Source of the DNA: Sphacelaria rigidula
Lineage: Eukaryota > Phaeophyceae > Sphacelariales
Direction: 5' to 3'
Length of the DNA stretch: 24,351 bases
Assembly (NCBI GenBank): GCA_964200075.2
Contig: CAXNAA020000208.1
Location: forward strand, 1 to 24,351
Position 1 is the first letter of the stretch; each line of letters opens with the position of its first letter. The position numbers were made by a program, and so were the translations under genes. The notes beneath the pieces were generated by a model. It did no database searches and had not been told where the DNA came from. It worked only from the letters and a program-made list of their open reading frames with translations. Positions 18,910-24,351 of this stretch are shown here, one piece after another.

Positions 18910-20258
18910 ACTCATCATGTGCCGGACACGCACCGGCATTTGTTTGTTGCGTTGTTTCGACGTAGACCGAACACGGCCCGACATCACGGGACTGGAACGG
19001 ACACAAAAGCTGAGGGTTTGAGGGATCAAAGTAGATCGAGCCACGTCGCGTCCGCGAGAAGTATACAGGACGATGAAACCTACCTCCTATAGGATGGATT
19101 GTCAAAGAAAACACGAGCACACAGCAGCAACTGTCTAGGTCGTGGCGATCCGACGGTGTAACGGTGATTGATTACGACATGATTGTTCCAATGAATGCAA
19201 ACACAAGCGCCCAACCGCCCACACTCACAACAGGAGCAGCATAGTGCAGTGTGCACAGCACATCGTGGTCAAATAGCGCGTCCACGCTTACAATCTGTCT
19301 GTGTAGGTTGACCGGGATGGATGTTGCGTCGACCCCGGTCAATGTTTACAGTCAAGATGTACGCGCCGAGATGTACGAGGATGATTCACTTTTTTGTACT
19401 AGTCGGGGGTAAATAATGCGATGCGTCGCCCCGGGTCAGCGGTGCCGCTGCTTTTGCTGTCCTTTAGTATACCTTAAAATCTCGGACGTATATGTTTCCA
19501 ATTGCTCACATACGGAAAGATCCAACAGTGTTGTCGAGAACTGTTTCTGGTTGGTGAACCGTCACAGGGCGTTTGAATTTCTTGCCTTACATTGGAATTT
19601 GGACAACAGATAAAAATCAGTTGCCAAGGGACATTGTGGGAACGTCACAAGAGCTTCGACAGTTCTTTACAAGTATTTTTCCCCTTCGCTGTTTTTTCAC
19701 TTCGCCCTCGCGAAATCGAGATTGGGCCATACCGTTGTCTGTTGCCTGATGTACAGACAGCAGTATTGTACAGTATAGACACAATCATCTATATTTACGT
19801 TGAATCGGCGACTACATTTTTATTGTAAGAATTGACTGGGATGGACATATCACCCCGCCGGTCAACCGACACAGACAGACTAAGCGTGGACGCGCTGTTT
19901 GACCATGTTGTGCTGTGCACACTGCACTGTGCTGCTGCTATGAGTCTGGACGGTCGGGTGCTTGTGTTTGCATTTCACTGAAACAATCAAGTCGTGATCA
20001 ATTTCCGGTACACCGTCGAATCGCCACCACCTAGATAGCTGCTGCTGCTTGCTTATGTTTTCTTCAACAATCCATCCTAGAGAAGATAAGTTCCATCGTC
20101 CTGGATACTTCTCACGGACTTGACGCAGTCTAGACTGCTCTGGTCTCTCAAAGCCTCAGCTTTGTGCCGGCTCCAGTCCCGTGATATCGGGCCGTGTTCG
20201 GTCTACGTCGAAACGATGCAACAAACAAATGCCAGTGCGTATCTGGCACATGATGAGT
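18910..20258. mobile_element. Long-terminal-inverted-repeat element without transposase
   Basis: Two arms of about 400 bp (18910-19320 and 19855-20258) are inverted copies with indels. The ends are ACTCATCATGTGCC and its complement. Shared inner words include TTTCGACGTAGACCGAACACG, TCACGGGACTGGA and TCTGTCTGTGT-GGTTGACCGG. The spacer of about 530 bp holds no recognisable protein. I see no clear target-site duplication. It could be a foldback or Mutator-like non-autonomous element. Confidence 0.75.
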
Positions 20259-20295
20259 AGTAGCAATCTAGCCTTCCCCTGATCTCAGCCATCGC

Positions 20296-20527
20296 ACCTC
20301 CAGGGGGGCCTCAGGCCGTGTCTTATCAAATTGTTTTCGTGTCGAAAACGTGCGGTCGAATTGGATTCGCTCGTTTCTAATTCTTCCACGCTACTGATTT
20401 TCTGAGATGGTTGAGAACATGAATGCCGTGGACGTATCAGGCACGAGCAAATTTGATTCCACCGTACGTTTTCGAGTCGAACACAATTTGATGAGGCACG
20501 GCCTCAGCCGTTCCACCTGGAGGGGGG
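20296..20527. mobile_element. Small foldback (MITE-like) element
   Basis: Inverted arms of about 90 bp. The left CCTCCAGGGGGGCCTCAGG, ATCAAATTG and TCGAAAACGTGCGG are mirrored by TTTTCGAGTCGAACACAATT, GGCCTCAGCC and ACCTGGAGGGGGG on the right. The central loop is about 50 bp. It lies just downstream of the 18.9-20.26 kb element. There is no coding capacity. Confidence 0.7.
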
Positions 20528-20632
20528 CGAAAGGTACCTTTAACTGGCACTATATCCGCCAATATTTTGCACAATTTTGACGTGAGTTTGTTCCCATAGA
20601 AATATCCCGTTCCCCGCCTTCAGGATCGCGTG

Positions 20633-20785
20633 TTATATGATATATGTGACCGCTAGAAGGTGATATATCGGCCTCTGAAGTCCAAGATAGATACACCTGT
20701 CTTTATCAGGTGATACATGGTGATATCGGATGTACCAGGTGATATATCCGACGTATCGGCTTGTATTAGGTGAAATATGTGACCC
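20633..20785. repeat. Degenerate minisatellite based on AGGTGATATAT
   Basis: The word AGGTGATAYAT recurs at about 20658, 20709, 20719 (partial) and 20738, and as AGGTGAAATAT near 20768. It is flanked on both sides by ATATGTGAC words. Units are spaced irregularly. Confidence 0.6.
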
Positions 20786-21034
20786 AGTACACGCAATGTG
20801 CCTGACGCCTGGTGCGCACACAACGAGGCGCACAAGAAGAGGTCTGTGTATCATATTTTTTTGTTGTCATGCGGTTTTCACTCGCGATAAGGCGGACGGA
20901 CGCGCCTTCGGCCGCGGCTTCAAGCGGGCTACAGCAGCTGTCACCTTCGACAGCGGCCAGCGCCGACACCAATCCCCAGCGGCCTTTGACCACGGCCAGC
21001 ACTGTCGCTGACAGTGGAACAACAACAGGCCGCC

Positions 21035-21112
21035 GCGCCCCGGTGATCTAATGGCCCAACTGACGTCATTAGGGTGGAAAGAGGGCAGGTTCAGTTCCCG
21101 CCAGATGTGTTT
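21035..21112 (+). ncRNA. tRNA-like promoter remnant (possible SINE), weak
   Basis: GTGATCTAATGG resembles an A box, and GGTTCAGTTCC about 40 bp later resembles a B box (GGTTCRANTCC), within the stem-like GGCAGGTTCAGTTCCCGCC. No closed acceptor stem or anticodon arm can be drawn, so it is at best a tRNA-derived SINE head. Confidence 0.2.
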
Positions 21113-21584
21113 GAGTTTTTTCTTCCAAATATCTGATTTCTGCCAAAAAAAGCGTACGGACGTGAGTAGACACAAACAGTTTGACTGAGTTTTTTCGACT
21201 AGAGTTGATACGATGCGGGAGCACTGATTCAATCCGCGAAACCAGAATGCTAGGCGTGTTCCGGGGAGAGATAAGTTAACCATTTGAACCCACGGACTTG
21301 TCCCGAGGAAGGGGAGGGATTGGAGGTGTGACGACAAAATGATGGGTATCTGATCTGGTACCTCGTACTCCGTGTACCGACGGTAAGTGCTACATACACA
21401 TCCTCGAGGTGCCTACGAGTAATCGCAATGCTACTGTTGTCCGCACTTCACAAAGATGAAACATGCAATATCACCTCGCGGAGCAGGTACTCTTGCTGGA
21501 GCCATTAGCAAAACTACTAGTGTGGCACAGGTCCCAACCGCTAGTATGTATCATTAGATATCAGGTGGCATATTGCGAAATATA

Positions 21585-21600
21585 TATATATATGATGATG
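21585..21600. repeat. Short TA dinucleotide run
   Basis: ATATATATATATAT followed by GATGATG. Minor feature. Confidence 0.7.
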
Positions 21601-21829
21601 TACAACATGACCACACCCGTTACAATATGTTGTGAATAGTCACAGGAAAATTATATTGTACTGCGTAAAAATGAAGGCCTATTGCAACTACTGTCCACAA
21701 TGTGATCATATACCTTGAACATCACAATAATAGCGATGCGTTGAAAAATGGCCGTGATACGAAGTTGACTACCGGCACATCATTTTAATGAGTTAGACCC
21801 ACTTTTATGGCAAGCACGAACCTCAATTT

Positions 21830-22420
21830 CTTTAAAATTGGGGGAGGGGAAATCGGGTAACGCATTGTATGGACACGGATTTGGACCAAATCGGGAGCGA
21901 AAAAATCGGGGGGTCGTCATCTCGGAACGGTTTCCCCCGATTTTTCGAAAAAAACGGGGGAACTGGGTCCGAGATCGTGACTCCCCCCGATTTTTTTGAG
22001 GTGACGTAGGTGCATCGACGTACAATGCTAGAGTACGAGGCGTTTGATATTTTTGCAACGGCAGCAGGAGACAGTCTCGTGACAGCACAGGACGTGCCTA
22101 CTGCCCGCCCCAGCTGCTGAAGCAACTTGGCACGGGGTTTGACAAGCGGATAATAAGTGCTGACGCCGTACCCTGCGACGATAGTGATATTTTATGCCGC
22201 GCTGCGCTGCCATATGTATCACTATAACGAACGCTACTGTACTCTTCAAGCTGTTGTCGCTGTACCTGAGGGGTGATGTACGGCTTTACACCACTGAACT
22301 CTGCTCGCGTACTGTTAGTTCTCTGTTCTCGTTTTTTCGCAATACCGGCTGTGCCACCACATGGCATTATCATGTACTGTACTGATGTAGTGTCCTGCAC
22401 TGTACTTCCATAGGGTACCC
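21830..22420 (-). repeat. Dispersed repeat family, copy 2 (inverted relative to copy 1)
   Basis: This is the inverted counterpart of 4.39-4.89 kb. Here the CCCCGATTTTT-rich tract lies at 21.84-22.0 kb and the CTGTAC-rich end at about 22.38-22.43 kb. A further CCCCGATTTTGAGTC tract occurs at 22.58-22.63 kb. Confidence 0.6.
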
Positions 22421-23199
22421 ATGTACGACACTGTACTCGAAGGATTTTTTACCGCCTGCCAGCTCTTCGACTTCATGCACGAGTACGCAGTACCACGCTC
22501 ACGCAGAAAATGACCGTCTGTGTACAGAACCAGTTCACAAATCTGTGATACTGTACCGTCTGTGCCATAAAACGGTCCCCCCGATTTTGAGTCAATGAAT
22601 TTGAGTCCCCCCGGTTTTGAAAAAATCGGGTTCTCAAAAACATCGAGATTCGTTGCCGTAAACGTGGGTATTAGTCTGCTTTCTGGAGGGGTATATATAG
22701 ATACTAAAGCATATACACCCCTGTTTCTGAAGTGTTAACGGGCTCTATCGATGCCGCGAAAATCAGAGGACTGGCACTTTTTCACGCGTCAGACAGATCA
22801 TGACCCGTCCGAAAACTACTTCCTTTCAGCGTATTGATGCGGATCATGATCCAGATCATTTCTCCCCCCTTTCCATGTTTTCTCCCTACAACGCCGGACG
22901 CCGAGCACGCGGAGTATGGCGAAGTTTGCGCTTTGGCTTTCTCTGACTCCGCGCCACATTTTTGTTGCGTTTTTGGAGCAACGAATCCGAGAGTGCCCTT
23001 TGATTAATTATTTCTGACGGATCATGATCTGTGGACTATCGACGTGTGCACTTTTTCTTCTGAATCGGCACACTTCGTTCCGAAACGACACTTATTGAAC
23101 CGATACTTGGCTCTTGAGATGGCGACCTGGTGGCGCGGATCCACCCCAGCATGGAAATACATGTTCATGATCGGCTTCGGCGGCTTTGCCAAAAACCCA

Positions 23200-23350
23200 T
23201 CAGGTGACCATCTTCGGATCGGGCGGCAGAACCGAAAGTCTCGAATGCAACCATCTTTGAACTTGGGCAAAAGTCTCACATGAACATCCTTGAAACAGAC
23301 GGCAAAAATGAGCACTTTACATGACCATCATTGAACCAGACAGAAAAACT
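23200..23350. repeat. Cluster of the ACATGACCATCTTTGAACCAGAC word
   Basis: Three or four diverged units (ACATGAACATCCTTGAAACA near 23279, ACATGACCATCATTGAACCA near 23319, and partial ones upstream). A single unit with GACCATCTTTGAACCAGAC occurs at about 15955. Translated on the minus strand the unit reads FKDGHV. This is a dispersed repeat, not a supported gene. Confidence 0.55.
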
Positions 23351-24351
23351 GAATCTAAAAATCTGAAATGATCATCGTCACCGGTGAGGGACACGGACAC
23401 GTGACGGACACGTGAAAATGGCACGCGTACAATAACGTTGGTCATATGAAAGTCTTATCTTCCTCATATTGCTGAAAAGGCTCCGCACAATAAGTACCAC
23501 ACATGAGGCCTCCATCTACTTCAACCCGTTCAACACAAGTCAGTGACGAATTACTGTGTACAACAACAGTCAGTACCGTCGTAGCATGCACAGCGATACA
23601 CAGTATGCAAAGCAACATACTAGGGAGAATAGACTAGCGCTCGTGAAGTTGAATGCGCAATCGCGCATTTACACCGCCTGAAAGCACGAAAGTTATGTGT
23701 CGGCTGACCTTTCTACTGCACTAGCCCGCATTGCTCCGTGGTGGTGCACGGTAGTAGTTGAAGTGGAGTGCCGCCGCCGCGGCAGTGGTCTCATGGAGAG
23801 GGAAGGGCAGCTCTCCACGCGGTGGAGCCTTGTACCAAGAGTCCTGAACCCACATAGGACGCCGGGTGCAACGAATGAAACTAAGCATGGTGCGGATACT
23901 ACATTCATCGTACTGCACATGGTGCCAACACCGCGTTTAAATGGCGTATGGGACAGTCACTCATCATTTTGGAGGACATATGCCACCAGGATCGCGTACG
24001 CCATATCTGCACAGATGAAGTTGTTCAGACCCGTAGCCATGCCCCATAATGATCATGATCATGATGGTGATGTGTGTATGTGTGTGCAGTCGCGACACGA
24101 TACTTTACGTGGCGCATACTGATCGCACGTAGTAGTAGGTCAGAACTGGCCGATTGCCATGCCGATCCAAGGGGACGCATCGTCATAAGGGGAAGTAGAC
24201 CAACCCCACGCCCCAACTTCCTCGCCACCCTCCCCCCCCCGTCCGGAATTGCTCACGAAAATATTATCATGCACTTTTGCATCAAAATGGCATTGCACCC
24301 CAACCCACCATGCCCAACAGTGGAGAGCGACTATGTCGTGTGTACACAAAA

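Larger units (their letters stand above)
20530..24351. other. Repeat-rich intergenic region, no gene seen
   Basis: Holds the minisatellite, the tRNA-like remnant, dispersed repeat copy 2, repeated GGATCATGATC words near 22.8-23.0 kb and the 23.2 kb repeat cluster. Open frames such as plus 23697-24122 lack an ATG and match no family I know. Confidence 0.45.

Noticed and set aside
20867-21337. 156-residue minus-strand open frame
   Set aside because: Tryptophan/cysteine/proline-rich translation with no domain, overlapped by other open frames; probably chance.
23697-24122. 141-residue plus-strand open frame
   Set aside because: No ATG start, low-complexity HDHDHDGD segment from a CATGAT repeat, and no recognisable family.
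1-24351. CRISPR arrays, riboswitches, bacterial promoters or terminators
   Set aside because: None seen; the intron-exon structure and repeat types indicate a eukaryotic nuclear sequence.

Overview
This window looks like nuclear DNA from a eukaryote with low gene density and many introns. A brown alga (Phaeophyceae) or a related stramenopile is the best guess. The evidence is long GT-AG introns with TGCAG acceptors, a degenerate LINE reverse transcriptase, many foldback and MITE-like elements, and CTGTA or CAA microsatellites. There are no operons, no ribosome binding sites and no long bacterial-style ORFs. The organism assignment is an inference from style, not from a marker gene.

Only one gene can be reconstructed with confidence. 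It is a minus-strand, multi-exon methionine sulfoxide reductase from about 11.5 kb down to about 3.25 kb. Exons at 11419-11534, 10805-11059, 6860-6969 and 6300-6427 encode an MsrB (SelR) domain. Exons at 5781-5885, 5218-5320 and 3253-3862 encode an MsrA domain. Intron phases agree at every junction (0, 0, 2, 1, 1, 2), and the first MsrA exon has no in-frame ATG, so the simplest model is one fused MsrB-MsrA protein. MsrB reduces methionine-R-sulfoxide and MsrA reduces methionine-S-sulfoxide, so the fusion would repair both diastereomers. Odd points are a GC-AG first intron, a 3.8 kb second intron, a short or missing conserved segment in the MsrA half, a roughly 140-residue acidic insertion, and a degraded C-terminus next to a MITE.

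Upstream of this gene (13.6-15.7 kb, minus strand) are three protein-like exon candidates that I cannot assemble into a gene. One has a distant look of a BAHD acyltransferase start; another has a glycine-rich nucleotide-binding look.

Most of the rest is repeats. There is a full-length Stowaway/Tc1-mariner-like palindromic MITE with TA target duplication (16.35-16.87 kb), nested inside an older inverted repeat, and a decayed relative at 2.55-3.10 kb. Long-terminal-inverted-repeat elements without a visible transposase lie at 11.8-13.2 kb and 18.9-20.3 kb, with a small foldback at 20.3-20.5 kb. A dead LINE fragment lies at 17.38-18.39 kb. One dispersed repeat family occurs in opposite orientations at 4.4-4.9 and 21.8-22.4 kb. 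The intervals 0-2.5 kb and 20.5-24.3 kb hold simple and dispersed repeats and no gene I can support.
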